The translations under genes were made by a program, and so were the position numbers. The notes under the pieces were generated by a model that ran no database searches, was not told the origin of the DNA, and was given only the letters and a program-made list of their open reading frames with translations. Of a stretch of DNA of 64,000 nucleotides, positions 54,030 through 63,163 are shown piece after piece. This DNA comes from Coniochaeta sp. PMI_546 (taxonomy: Eukaryota; Ascomycota; Sordariomycetes; Coniochaetales; Coniochaetaceae), in assembly GCA_021432605.1 (NCBI GenBank), contig MU271144.1:2476606-2540605 (forward strand), written 5' to 3'. How positions within the stretch are numbered: position 1 is the first letter of the stretch; each line of letters begins with the position of its first letter.

Positions 54030-55502
54030 TCACGATAGATCCATGTTGACGCTCTTGATTTGTGTGAAGGAGAGCAACTCGTCCAGGCACTCTTCCCTTC
54101 CGCCGCCAGATTCCTTGACTCCTCCAAACGGAACACCGAGGAAATGCCTCCCGACCTGGTTCACCCAGACAAAGCCGGCTTCGACCTTGGACGCCGTACG
54201 GTGTGCCGTGACCAAGTTGCGTGTGTAGATGGCTGCCGTGAGACCATACGGCGTGTCATTGACCTGCCGGATCAGCTCATCCTCGTCGCGCCACTTGAAC
54301 ACGGACATGACCGGCCCAAAGATCTCTTCCCGAGCGATGCGCATGTCCGGCCTGACATCGGCAAAGATGGTCGGCTCGACAAAATAACCACCCTCCGTTG
54401 CTGGAGTACTGGCAGGAACTCTGCCACCTAGCACTAGTGTCGCACCTTCCTCCACCGCGCTGGCGATGTAGGACAGCACACGGTCCTGGGCTGCCTTGCT
54501 GATGACAGGACCCATGGTAGTCGACATGTCTGTAGGTACGCCGGGTGTGTAATTCGTCTTGACGAACTGGCACAGGCGCTCCAGCACTTCGTCGTGGTGC
54601 GATTCGTGCAAGAAGACGCGCGAGGTAGATCCGCAAGACTGGCCTGCCCAGGTAAAATTCATACCGCGGGCGACTCCCTCGACTAACTTGTCAATATCGG
54701 CGTCAGGGAAGGCGAGGAGAGCGTTCTTGCCGCCCAGTTCAAACAGGGTGGGTTTCAGTGTGTCGGCCGCGGCGCGCTGGATTGCCTTGCCAGTCGCCAC
54801 GCTCCCGATCAAGGTGACTTTGCTCACCAAAGGGTGCGTCGAGAGCGCCTTACCGCATTCGGCGCCGCCGGGTAGGATGCTCAGAACGCCAGGCGGAAAC
54901 ACGTCGCTCAGGATCTCGGCCAGGCGCAGGCAGGAGATGGGGACCTGGTCAGGCGGCTTGATGATGACGGTGTTGCCTGCTGCCAGAGGAGCAGCCATCT
55001 TGCCACCTGCAAACAGGACGGGATGGTTAAAGGCGATGATTCGTGCCACGACGCCCAAGGGCTCCCGGAGTGTGTAGTGGAAACCGCTGTCTGACTGAGG
55101 GATCGTCTCACCGCGGAGCATGGGAGTGAGGCCGGCAAAATAGTCCAGGCTAGCAGCCGCCACGTTGGCGTCGTTGAGCATCTCGGCCACCGGATTTCCG
55201 GTGTTCAGCGCGTCAAGAAGGGCCAGCTCCTTTGCGTGCTTTCGCATCAGGTCTGCAGCTCTTCGCATGCATGCCGCGCGCTGCTGAGCCGGCGTCGAAC
55301 GCCAGCCAGCCAGGGCTCGTTGAGCTGCTTGCACAGCACGGTCGACATCTTCGGCCCCGGCGTCGGCAATGCGGTCAATGACTGTGCCGTTGCCTGGATT
55401 GTAGGTCTCGCGGGTTTGTTTGTTAGATGGAGCATGCCATTGTCCGTCATAGAACAGATCCCTGTGGGAAGGGAGCGAGTCCTTGATGCTTGGCAGGTCC
55501 AT
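54030..55502 (-). CDS. NAD(P)+-dependent aldehyde dehydrogenase
   Basis: The 490-residue single-exon protein is a full-length ALDH. Features in order: FYDGQWHAP, the cofactor-binding block ARIIAFNHPVLFAGGKMAAP and NTVIIKPPDQVPISCLRLAE, the Rossmann GSVATGKAIQ, general base Glu255 in FELGGKN, catalytic Cys290 in AGQSCGSTSR, EEIFGPVMSVFKW, and the terminal PFGGVKESGGGREE. It oxidises an aldehyde to its acid in the cytosol. Sequence features resemble betaine-aldehyde or aromatic-aldehyde type enzymes, but substrate is open. It shares a 515-bp promoter with the divergent Zn2Cys6 factor. It probably acts on the aldehyde made by the ThDP-dependent enzyme at 60.6-62.5 kb. Confidence 0.93.
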   Translation of the reverse strand: MDLPSIKDSLPSHRDLFYDGQWHAPSNKQTRETYNPGNGTVIDRIADAGAEDVDRAVQAAQRALAGWRSTPAQQRAACMRRAADLMRKHAKELALLDALNTGNPVAEMLNDANVAAASLDYFAGLTPMLRGETIPQSDSGFHYTLREPLGVVARIIAFNHPVLFAGGKMAAPLAAGNTVIIKPPDQVPISCLRLAEILSDVFPPGVLSILPGGAECGKALSTHPLVSKVTLIGSVATGKAIQRAAADTLKPTLFELGGKNALLAFPDADIDKLVEGVARGMNFTWAGQSCGSTSRVFLHESHHDEVLERLCQFVKTNYTPGVPTDMSTTMGPVISKAAQDRVLSYIASAVEEGATLVLGGRVPASTPATEGGYFVEPTIFADVRPDMRIAREEIFGPVMSVFKWRDEDELIRQVNDTPYGLTAAIYTRNLVTAHRTASKVEAGFVWVNQVGRHFLGVPFGGVKESGGGREECLDELLSFTQIKSVNMDLS

Positions 55503-56017
55503 CGCTGCTATTGGTAGTCCTAGAGGCGCAAAATGTCTTACTCTTCTGGCTTGGCATCAAATGTCTCCTGCATCATCCATTTATGAGATGCTACGACTCC
55601 GCACTAAACCCGACATCTCACTCATTTGCTTGGAGTCAGCAGTTTAGCTGTCAGCACGCGGGAAGTGCTTTCCGGTCAGCAAGGGCAGCTGGACGGGAAC
55701 CACTTGCCTTGAAACTCCCCCAGCAATCTTTCATTTGCGGGGTGATGCGGGGTGTTTTGCGGGGAAGAGCACCACTCCGCGTGTGGGACCAGAGAGAAGT
55801 GCTACAGTAGCAACGCTAGTAGCAACGCAGGCCGGCATACTGGTAGGCCAGGGTAGTACTTTACGCCGCTGAGGGATGAGATAGACTCTAATTTGTAGAT
55901 CGGCAAGAAGCAATTCGAATCGGAAGGACGAAGGTCGCGTCTAGAAGATCCATAAGGAAATGATACCTCACTTGCTGATATCCTGAAGGCGGCGAGTACG
56001 ACCTCCAGAACCTAGAC
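55503..56017. promoter_or_regulatory. Divergent promoter of the ALDH and Zn2Cys6 genes
   Basis: The 515-bp region between the two ATGs contains the triple GCGGGG element listed separately. No other clear element was found. Confidence 0.6.
55737..55764 (+). promoter_or_regulatory. Three phased GCGGGG sites (CreA/Mig1-type)
   Basis: GCGGGG occurs at 55737-55742, 55747-55752 and 55759-55764, with starts 10 and 12 bp apart, so all three lie on roughly the same face of the helix. The word matches the SYGGRG consensus of CreA and the GC box of Mig1, the carbon-catabolite repressors. This suggests glucose repression of the cluster. Confidence 0.55.
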
Positions 56018-58111
56018 ATGGAGGAGGAAGAGGAGTCGAGACAACCACCTCGAAAGCGGCACCGGGTCGCCGTCGCTTGTGATGAATGTAGGCGTCGGAA
56101 AATCCGCTGCGACGGTGTGCAGCCTCTGTGCTCCTTTTGCCGACAACAAGACCTCTGCTGTGCCTACCACAAGGGGCCGCAGAGAGTTCAAGTCACCCAG
56201 GACTATCTGGAGTCTCTCATCAAGCAGGTCCACGACCTGAAGAGGAAACAATATCCCGTAGCCAGGCAGTATCCGGAAGAGACAGTCCAGGGTCCCGAGT
56301 ACGACGGATATATGTACCAAGAGGCGGGCGGCCCGGTGGCGGAATCAGCATCCAGCACCATTTCACCGAGTACCTGTGATCCTACTCACAAGGGTGTCGA
56401 GAGGGTTTCGTCTCCAATACCGGTACAACAGACTATGAGAGAGCCGCAATCGGGCACAATAACCGAAAGTCCTCAAGTCATTGCCGTTTTTGAGGATGCT
56501 GTGTCCGTCACAGAATCCGCGACTGACACTATCGTGTGCGCCGGATCGCCTCCTCCTGCAACAGGCGGAAGCTATTTCGGGGCGTCCTCGACCCCTGCTT
56601 TCTTAGACGCGGTGCAGGCCATGACCGCATCGGGTGAAGGCAACCACCACTCTGCCAAGGTTCGGACACGGGTACGGCCACGGGTGGGCGAAAATCGCAG
56701 AACCACTGGCACCTCTACTTGCAAGGCAAACCCGTCTTCCGGCATCAAGTCATTGCCACCTCGGTGGACAGCAGATCACCTGGTCGATACCTACTTTTCG
56801 CACGTATGTATCACCTTCACCGTACTCCACGAGCCAACATTCCGCGACGAGTATGAACGACTTTGGCGCCCAGGGTCGCTGCAGCCTGAGCCTATCCGGT
56901 TGTGCGTCAGCCATGCTGTGTTTGCGCTGGGTGCACTTTTCTCAGACCGCCTGGCTGCTGAAGAAAGCGAATCTCTCGCAGAAACCTTGTTTGCCCAGGC
57001 CAAGGAACTCTGCGATCTTGACAGCCTGGACGAGGGCTCCCTGGTCACAGTTCAGGCGCTGCTGCTTATGGGTCACTACCTCCACGTCAAGAGGGTCAGT
57101 CGATGCTGGCATATTTTTGGCCTGGCCATTCGGACTGCTCAAGGTCTTGGCCTGCACCTGAGCGACATTAACAACAAGTACGGCTTGGTGGAGAGAGAGA
57201 TGCGAAAACGGTGCTGGTGCGGATGTCTCGTTATGGACGCAATGCTGGCCATGACCTTCGGTCGCCCAACGATGATCCTGCCTGAATACTACCAGAACGT
57301 AGAACTGCCAGAGCCTGTGCACGATGGGCAAATCACAGTCACGGGTATCTCTCGGCAACAAGTGGCGGCAGAAGTAGGCGATGCCAGTGCAAAGCCTCCA
57401 AATGTTTTGCTCTTCATCCAACGAGTGGAGCTTTGCATCATTCTTCACAGTATTCTCAGGACTCTCTATGAGCCTGTGAAGCGCACAGGGGAAACGACTA
57501 CGTTACGTGTCAGAGAGATGGCAGAACTGGACCAGCAGCTCTCTCTGTGGTTAGCACAACTGCCTGCGACAATGCAGATGAAACAGCCACAAGGCGAAAC
57601 GCCACAGCCGTCGTCAAACAGCAACAGCAGCGTTCCAAGCCACATGATTTACACAAGATATCTAACTGTTCGCATCCTCCTTACTCGCCCAAGTTTAGTC
57701 GCGGTCGCATTCGCTACAGCGAGGAACGGTCCCGGGGCGAACTCAAAGATCGATGGGCTACCTCCCCTTGATCATAGTTTTGCCATATGTGCCGCGCAGG
57801 CCTGTATCGACACGTCAAAGCGTCTGCTTGATCATATCCGAGGCGACACTGGCCTGCAGCGGCGTGTTGTCGGTGCAACATGGTACAACACTAATTGCGT
57901 CTTTAACGCTGCCCTTGTCATATTCTCGGCTCACATCATACCTGACCTGCAAGCCAGTGTCGCAGGTCAGGACCACTGGCAGTCTTCTATCGATCTGATG
58001 AGGTCCTTCTCCCGCAACTGCCGCTCCGCCCAGGCGTGCCTATCTATGCTAGAGATGTTGAACAGTCACCTTGAGCAGTCAAAACGTAAGATAAGCAGTC
58101 AACTGAAGTAA
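56018..58111 (+). CDS. Zn2Cys6 transcription factor with fungal_trans domain
   Basis: The 697-residue single-exon protein starts with an acidic run and a basic stretch (PPRKRHR). The binuclear zinc cluster follows: Cys21, 24, 31, 38, 41 and 47/48 in CDECRRRKIRC and CSFCRQQDLCC. A short coiled-coil dimer element follows (YLESLIKQVHDLKRKQ). The Ser/Pro-rich linker reaches about residue 240. The fungal-specific transcription factor domain spans about 250-560 (VDTYFSHVCITFTVLHEPTF, VQALLLMGHYL, WHIFGLAIRTAQGLGLHL, FGRPTMILPEYY). Such proteins bind paired CGG triplets in the nucleus. Its position between the ALDH and transporter genes makes it the likely pathway-specific regulator of this cluster. 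Confidence 0.92.
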   Translation: MEEEEESRQPPRKRHRVAVACDECRRRKIRCDGVQPLCSFCRQQDLCCAYHKGPQRVQVTQDYLESLIKQVHDLKRKQYPVARQYPEETVQGPEYDGYMYQEAGGPVAESASSTISPSTCDPTHKGVERVSSPIPVQQTMREPQSGTITESPQVIAVFEDAVSVTESATDTIVCAGSPPPATGGSYFGASSTPAFLDAVQAMTASGEGNHHSAKVRTRVRPRVGENRRTTGTSTCKANPSSGIKSLPPRWTADHLVDTYFSHVCITFTVLHEPTFRDEYERLWRPGSLQPEPIRLCVSHAVFALGALFSDRLAAEESESLAETLFAQAKELCDLDSLDEGSLVTVQALLLMGHYLHVKRVSRCWHIFGLAIRTAQGLGLHLSDINNKYGLVEREMRKRCWCGCLVMDAMLAMTFGRPTMILPEYYQNVELPEPVHDGQITVTGISRQQVAAEVGDASAKPPNVLLFIQRVELCIILHSILRTLYEPVKRTGETTTLRVREMAELDQQLSLWLAQLPATMQMKQPQGETPQPSSNSNSSVPSHMIYTRYLTVRILLTRPSLVAVAFATARNGPGANSKIDGLPPLDHSFAICAAQACIDTSKRLLDHIRGDTGLQRRVVGATWYNTNCVFNAALVIFSAHIIPDLQASVAGQDHWQSSIDLMRSFSRNCRSAQACLSMLEMLNSHLEQSKRKISSQLK

Positions 58112-58469
58112 TTAACGATAATCTGTGCCCCGTTAACAGACTAAATTGTTATAGCACAAAACACAGCACCGCAAGTAATTGGCATACAAGGCGGTCCCAG
58201 CGACTTCTCAGATTTTACTGCATGCCCTCCTTGGGCGGCAGTGACCGATTGGGCGGAGTCACTTGGCTTTGATGACCTCCTGCTTGGTGGAGAGTTTGGT
58301 ATTCTCCAGGATGTAGCACAGATCATGGAAATGTAATTTGATGCGAAGATATCAGATATACCACCGACCTACCAAAGCATCTCGCGAAAATAGATAAGTC
58401 AATGATAAACATTACGGCCGAAAGCATCATCAACCTCATCTCCTTACACATACTGTTTACAGGACTACT
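58112..58469. other. Spacer between convergent TF and transporter genes
   Basis: A short 3' flanking region without a supported gene. The two stops face each other. Confidence 0.5.
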
Positions 58470-59978
58470 TCACGCTGTCTCCACCCGTTCTACTGCAGTC
58501 GCACCCACTTCGGCCTTTTCCCTAACCGACGTTCGCTCTTCTGCTTTTGGCGATGACCCAGTGTACCGCTCAACAAACTGGAAATCAATTTCTTCCAAGG
58601 TCAAGCCTTTCGTCTCGGGGAACAGGAAATAGACGATAACGGCGTCCACCGCATTGAACAGGGCCAGGATGATGTAAAACTTGTAGCCGATGTTACCGAG
58701 CGCGATGGGCGTGATCTCTACCATCATGAACTGGAAGAGCCAGTAACACACATTGCCCAGCGCCAGCCCCTTCTCGCGAACCTGCAGCGGCAGAATCTCG
58801 GCTGGATATGCCCATGACGGCCCCAGCCACGTGGCAGCGTTGAGACAGTAGTACAGGAATATCATGGCCACCGTGGCGACGCCGAAAGCGTGCGATCTCG
58901 AGTCCGACGGTGGAGGACCCGTCGCAAGCAGCACAGCGATGATGATCCAGACGACGCTCTGTGCAATTGCACCGCCCCAGAGAAACGGCCGGCGGCCAAA
59001 TCGATCGATGGTCAGGACCGGGATCAGAGCAAATGCCATGGAGGTGATGGACGTCAAGCCCGTGACCCAAAGAGACGTGTCGTGGCTGGCTCGTGCGAAG
59101 GTCATTAGCAGCGTCGGCATGTAGTAGGTAACCGTATTGACGCCGTTGAGCTGGTGCATGATCATAGTGCCGCACGCCAGGCAGACGCGACGGAGGTTCT
59201 GGGTCGGCCCAATCGAGATCATCTGTCTGAGCTGGCCATCCCCACCTTCCATCTCGAGCTCGACAGCTTCTTCGATCTGTGCCAGCCGAGTTTCTGGGCT
59301 ATATTCGCCGTCGCCGCAATTGAGTCGGGCGAGGATTACACGGGCTTCTTCCTTACGACCCTGCTTGACAAGCCAGCGGGGCGATTCGGGAAGGAGAGAG
59401 ACCAGGACACCGGACAAGGTGACGAAGACGAGCTGAAAGGCTAGCGGGAAAACAAACGCGATCCGGCCCTGCATCTTGTGGAAGCCGTAGTTGATCCACT
59501 GCGCCAGAAAGACCCCTCCAGCGGCGCCACCGAGGACCTGTAGCGTGAGGTACATGCCGCGCGAGCGGCCCTGGACAACCTCGGCCTGCCACAGGCCGAC
59601 GGTAGACGTCATGATGCCGACACCAACACCACAAAGGAGACGGCCGGCAATCAGCTCACCCAATTTGGTGGCGGCGCACTGGATGATGGCCCCGACGGCG
59701 CAGATGCTCAGACCGCTGAGGATGGTCCGTCGGCGGCCGAGCTTGGAACCGACGAAGAAGGCCACCAGCCCTCCCAAGAAGCCGCCGACATTGTACATGG
59801 CGCTGATAGTTCCGAGGAGCTTCGTGTCGGGTTGGTTGAAGGTGGCCAGAAACCAGGGCAGCACGATGACGCCCGAGAAAACACCATTGTCGAAGCCGAA
59901 AAGGAGAAATCCGCACGAGGAGGCGATGGTGATGAGTACGACCAGAGGCCTCCCGGACAGAGTATTCAGGAAGGCCAT
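58470..59978 (-). CDS. MFS sugar-type transporter
   Basis: The 502-residue single-exon protein has twelve predicted helices and the signatures of the sugar porter family. These are GSKLGRRRTILSGL between TM2 and TM3, AGRLLCGVGVGIM in TM4, PESPRWLVKQGRKEEAR in the central loop, QLNGVNTVTYYMPTL in TM7, DRFGRRP between TM8 and TM9, and PETKGLTLEEID at the end. Family members import hexoses, pentoses, lactose, quinate or other acids by proton symport. The gene shares a 610-bp promoter with the divergent ThDP-enzyme gene, which suggests that it imports that pathway's substrate. Confidence 0.92.
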   Translation of the reverse strand: MAFLNTLSGRPLVVLITIASSCGFLLFGFDNGVFSGVIVLPWFLATFNQPDTKLLGTISAMYNVGGFLGGLVAFFVGSKLGRRRTILSGLSICAVGAIIQCAATKLGELIAGRLLCGVGVGIMTSTVGLWQAEVVQGRSRGMYLTLQVLGGAAGGVFLAQWINYGFHKMQGRIAFVFPLAFQLVFVTLSGVLVSLLPESPRWLVKQGRKEEARVILARLNCGDGEYSPETRLAQIEEAVELEMEGGDGQLRQMISIGPTQNLRRVCLACGTMIMHQLNGVNTVTYYMPTLLMTFARASHDTSLWVTGLTSITSMAFALIPVLTIDRFGRRPFLWGGAIAQSVVWIIIAVLLATGPPPSDSRSHAFGVATVAMIFLYYCLNAATWLGPSWAYPAEILPLQVREKGLALGNVCYWLFQFMMVEITPIALGNIGYKFYIILALFNAVDAVIVYFLFPETKGLTLEEIDFQFVERYTGSSPKAEERTSVREKAEVGATAVERVETA

Positions 59979-60588
59979 ATTAGCGATTATCGACTATCAG
60001 ATTTCTAGACTTGTTCACAAGGGGCGAGGTGTAATCGTTGTAATTACCGTGTTGACAGGGAATTCAGGGAGAGACAGATGTAACGCCGTTCACATCAGTC
60101 ACATGAAGTCTCGATCCGGCCAGAGAAATCTGGGGAAGGATACTCTGTAAATTTGTAGACGCATTTGGGCCTTGGACTCTGGGGCAAAAAGGGCAACAAT
60201 GCTTGCATTGCCGTCTTCGTTGTTCGACAGGTGTGCGGACACGGACCGGGGATCCCGTGTGGGATCGGATGGATGCCGAAATCCGGGAAGCAGGTTCCGT
60301 CTTGGTATCGACAACCAAAACCCCGAGCTTTCAAGCTCAAAGACGGGATTTTAGCGCCTCTAGAGTCTTAGATCACGGGTGCTCCAGACCGTCCTCCCGT
60401 CTACTCCCTTCCACTCGCGGGTCTTCTGAGCCGTGTAGAGGGACCTATTCCCTTCCGTCGACACTTACACATTGCCCCGCCACTTGCGTTAAGCTTTCAT
60501 CTTAAAGCTTCCTCTGAAAGGAAATATTACCAACCGCGCCACATCAACCCTGATTCTGGACACCTCATTCCCTACATCGACACTTGAA
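59979..60588. promoter_or_regulatory. Divergent promoter of the transporter and ThDP-enzyme genes
   Basis: 610 bp between the two ATGs. It holds the paired CGG/CCG element listed separately and a direct CGGAC repeat just before it (60233-60245). No TATA box is obvious on either side. Confidence 0.6.
60247..60257 (+). promoter_or_regulatory. Candidate Zn2Cys6 site CGG-N5-CCG
   Basis: CGG at 60247-60249 and CCG at 60255-60257 form an inverted pair with a five-base spacer (GGATC), the general form bound by dimeric Zn2Cys6 factors. It lies about midway between the divergent genes, so one factor could control both. Confidence 0.45.
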
Positions 60589-62499
60589 ATGGCAAACACA
60601 ACAACTCCTGAGCGAGGGCGCACTCAGACATCGTCGGAACGGCTTGTCGCACGCGGCGGTGCCTGGGGCAGCGATGCAATCGTCGAGCAGCTGTCTCGGC
60701 TCGGCCTCCGCTACGTGGCGCTTGTTCCCGGTTCAAGCTACCGCGGCGTGCACGACAGCCTGGTAAACTACAACGACAACAGCGATCCGGAGATACTCAT
60801 GTGCCTGCACGAGGAGCACTGCGTCGCCATCGCCCACGGATACGCCAAAGTCACCGAGCGTCCCATGGCTGCGGCCGTACATGCCAACGTGGGGCTCATG
60901 CACGCCACCATGGCCGTTTACAACGCCTTCTGTGACCGGATGCCCGTCGTCCTCTTGGGAGCTACCGGTCCCGTTGACGCCGCGAAAAGACGGCCCTGGA
61001 TAGACTGGATTCACACATCGACTGACCAGGCGGCGCTCATCCGGCCGTTTGTCAAGTTCGACGACCAACCACATTCGGTGCAGGCGTCTATCGATAGCCT
61101 GGTTCGTGCTACTGTGCTCGCCTCGCAGATACCAAGGGCGCCGGTATATGTCTGCCTTGACGTGAGCGTGCAAGAAGGTCGACTGGCTGACCAGGCGGCG
61201 GTGCGCTTCCCGACCACTGAGCGCTATCTTCACCAGGTAGCATGCCCTCCAGGCGCTGCGACAGCTGATCTGGAGAGGCTCCGGGACAGACTGAGCGCTT
61301 CTTCAACGCCTCTCTTCCTCTTCGGCCGCGTCAATCGCTCGCGTGAGAGCTGGGACAATCGGGTCCGTCTTGCGGAACGGCATGATGCCCGTGTCCTCAC
61401 CGACCTTAAGGTGTCAGCTGCTTTCCCAACGCAGCATCATCTCCACGCCTGCGCACCGAGCGTGTTCTGCTCCCCTCAGATGAGCGAAGTCATTCGAGCT
61501 GCAGACCTCATCGTCTCATTCGACTGGGTTGACCTGGCTGGGACATTGCAGGCGGCCTACCCTCTGGGCGTGGAGCCGTCTGCCCACATCGTACATATTA
61601 GCCTAGACTCGGCGCTTCACAACGGCTGGTCCAAGGATCACTTTGGACACCCACCTGTCGATCATGCTGTGTCGGCCGATGTAGACAGTGTAGTCTCCGC
61701 GCTGCTAGCCATGCCTCCCACAGAACTGGCTGCGAAGGATCGCAGCTGCTGGGAAGTCTCTTCACTGTCCGAGCAGCACGTCAATGGTGATGGATACCAT
61801 GGTTCTGTGAACGGGACCAGTCACTCGGAGCAGAAGACGAATGGGGTCATGGGAACCCCCAGTGGAAATGAGCTTACAAATGGGGTCGAGAAGAGGATCT
61901 ACATGACTGACCTCGCTGATGCCCTGTACAGCGTGATCGATCCAGACAAGACGTGCCTGATCCGCCTACCGCTCGGCTGGAAGGGCGGTGACCTCAGAGC
62001 CACCCATCCCCTCTCATATCTGGGCCAGGATGGGGGCGCCGGCGTCGGCTCCGGTCCGGGCATGGCAGTCGGCGCCGCGCTGGCACTTAAAGACACCGAA
62101 TACCTGCCCGTGGCGGTGTTGGGCGACGGCGACTTTCTCATGGGGTCTACCGCCATCTGGACTGCGGCGCGCTACCGTATACCACTACTGATCGTCATCG
62201 CGAACAATGCATCCTTTTTCAACGACGAGGTGCACCAGGAGCGGGTGGCACGCGCTCGGGGTAGGCCGGTAGAGAACAAGGGCGTAGGGATCCAGATCAA
62301 CGATCCATTGCCCGATATAACTCAGCACGCGGCGTCTCTTGGTGCCAGGGTGCTGGGTGGACAGGTCACTGAGCGCGTAAAACTCGCCGAGACCTTACGG
62401 CAGGCGGCAAGGCAAGTTCAGCAGGAGGGGAATCTAGTTGTTGTTGATGTGCAGGTCTATCCCGATGGGTACTCTACCGCGTTAGAAGCAGGCAAATAG
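60589..62499 (+). CDS. ThDP-dependent 2-oxo-acid decarboxylase / ALS-like enzyme
   Basis: The 636-residue single-exon protein has the three domains of the acetolactate-synthase/benzoylformate-decarboxylase superfamily. The Pyr domain is at about 25-190, with the catalytic Glu75 in LHEEHCVAIAHGYAK. A central domain at about 225-370 ends with VHISLDSALHNGWSKDHFG. The PP domain is at about 430-630, with the ThDP/Mg motif GDGDFLMG (GDG at 512-514) and IANN at about 537-540. A low-complexity Asn/Gly/Ser linker (about 390-425) separates the last two and is unusual. Such enzymes decarboxylate a 2-oxo acid to an aldehyde or join two oxo compounds. No mitochondrial presequence is evident, arguing against the branched-chain biosynthetic ALS. 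With the neighbouring ALDH, a decarboxylase role is the simplest reading. Confidence 0.88.
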   Translation: MANTTTPERGRTQTSSERLVARGGAWGSDAIVEQLSRLGLRYVALVPGSSYRGVHDSLVNYNDNSDPEILMCLHEEHCVAIAHGYAKVTERPMAAAVHANVGLMHATMAVYNAFCDRMPVVLLGATGPVDAAKRRPWIDWIHTSTDQAALIRPFVKFDDQPHSVQASIDSLVRATVLASQIPRAPVYVCLDVSVQEGRLADQAAVRFPTTERYLHQVACPPGAATADLERLRDRLSASSTPLFLFGRVNRSRESWDNRVRLAERHDARVLTDLKVSAAFPTQHHLHACAPSVFCSPQMSEVIRAADLIVSFDWVDLAGTLQAAYPLGVEPSAHIVHISLDSALHNGWSKDHFGHPPVDHAVSADVDSVVSALLAMPPTELAAKDRSCWEVSSLSEQHVNGDGYHGSVNGTSHSEQKTNGVMGTPSGNELTNGVEKRIYMTDLADALYSVIDPDKTCLIRLPLGWKGGDLRATHPLSYLGQDGGAGVGSGPGMAVGAALALKDTEYLPVAVLGDGDFLMGSTAIWTAARYRIPLLIVIANNASFFNDEVHQERVARARGRPVENKGVGIQINDPLPDITQHAASLGARVLGGQVTERVKLAETLRQAARQVQQEGNLVVVDVQVYPDGYSTALEAGK

Positions 62500-63163
62500 A
62501 ACGTTGTATTGTCGTTTCATTTCAGCTAAGGTTCAAGGATAAGCAATAGAACACATATCATTTTGCAGATAGCAGCGTTCATTGAAGTAATTAGTCAAGA
62601 GTCAAGACTCACGATTCACAAAGCGGTCAACACTATTCCAACAAGTATCGAGAGCGTCGTAGACCTGTTTAGCCTGCCGATTCTTCATCGCCCATTGCCT
62701 TTCCGACTTGATGTGTACTATAATGACACTTTCGCTAATTGCACCTCTTATAGATCACTCGAAGATCTAAGATGCTCTCTTTTCATATGGCTCGGACGGG
62801 AAAAGAACTGCGGTCAATGCCAGCGCACCGTACATTGTAGCACGGATAGATACAAGTCTCGTTGTGTTGGTATTCGCTGTCGTCGCGATAACGGCAGAGA
62901 GTATGCCCATCAAGCGATTGAAGGACACCATCATCCAGGACAGAAGCAGTTATTTTGAGAGTCAGTATGGCTGTATAGGTTCACCTTGCCGATATCTCAT
63001 GCCAATTTAGTCGGGCCGATGCCACTGGGGAGGGCTACCCAGGCATCTACAGTGATTGAACGCGTGTCGAGGGCGATATCTCGCTCCCACTAACTTAAGT
63101 TGGCCCTGCTCCCATTCAGCCCACTCAAGTGACCAAGTCTACAGCGCCTTCTTCGTCCCATTT
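62500..63163. other. Intergenic stretch, no gene supported
   Basis: A + frame at 62563-62958 lacks motifs. On the minus strand near 62790-62950 a 54-codon ATG-started frame has two hydrophobic patches and might be a scrap of a transporter, but it has no neighbours to support it. Confidence 0.35.

Noticed and set aside
54559-55077. 172-codon + frame opposite the aldehyde dehydrogenase
   Set aside because: It is a shadow of a gene with strong codon bias. The minus frame has all ALDH catalytic residues.
59491-60150. 219-codon + frame opposite the sugar-type transporter
   Set aside because: It is antisense to a clear MFS gene, has no motif, and runs past the gene start into the promoter.
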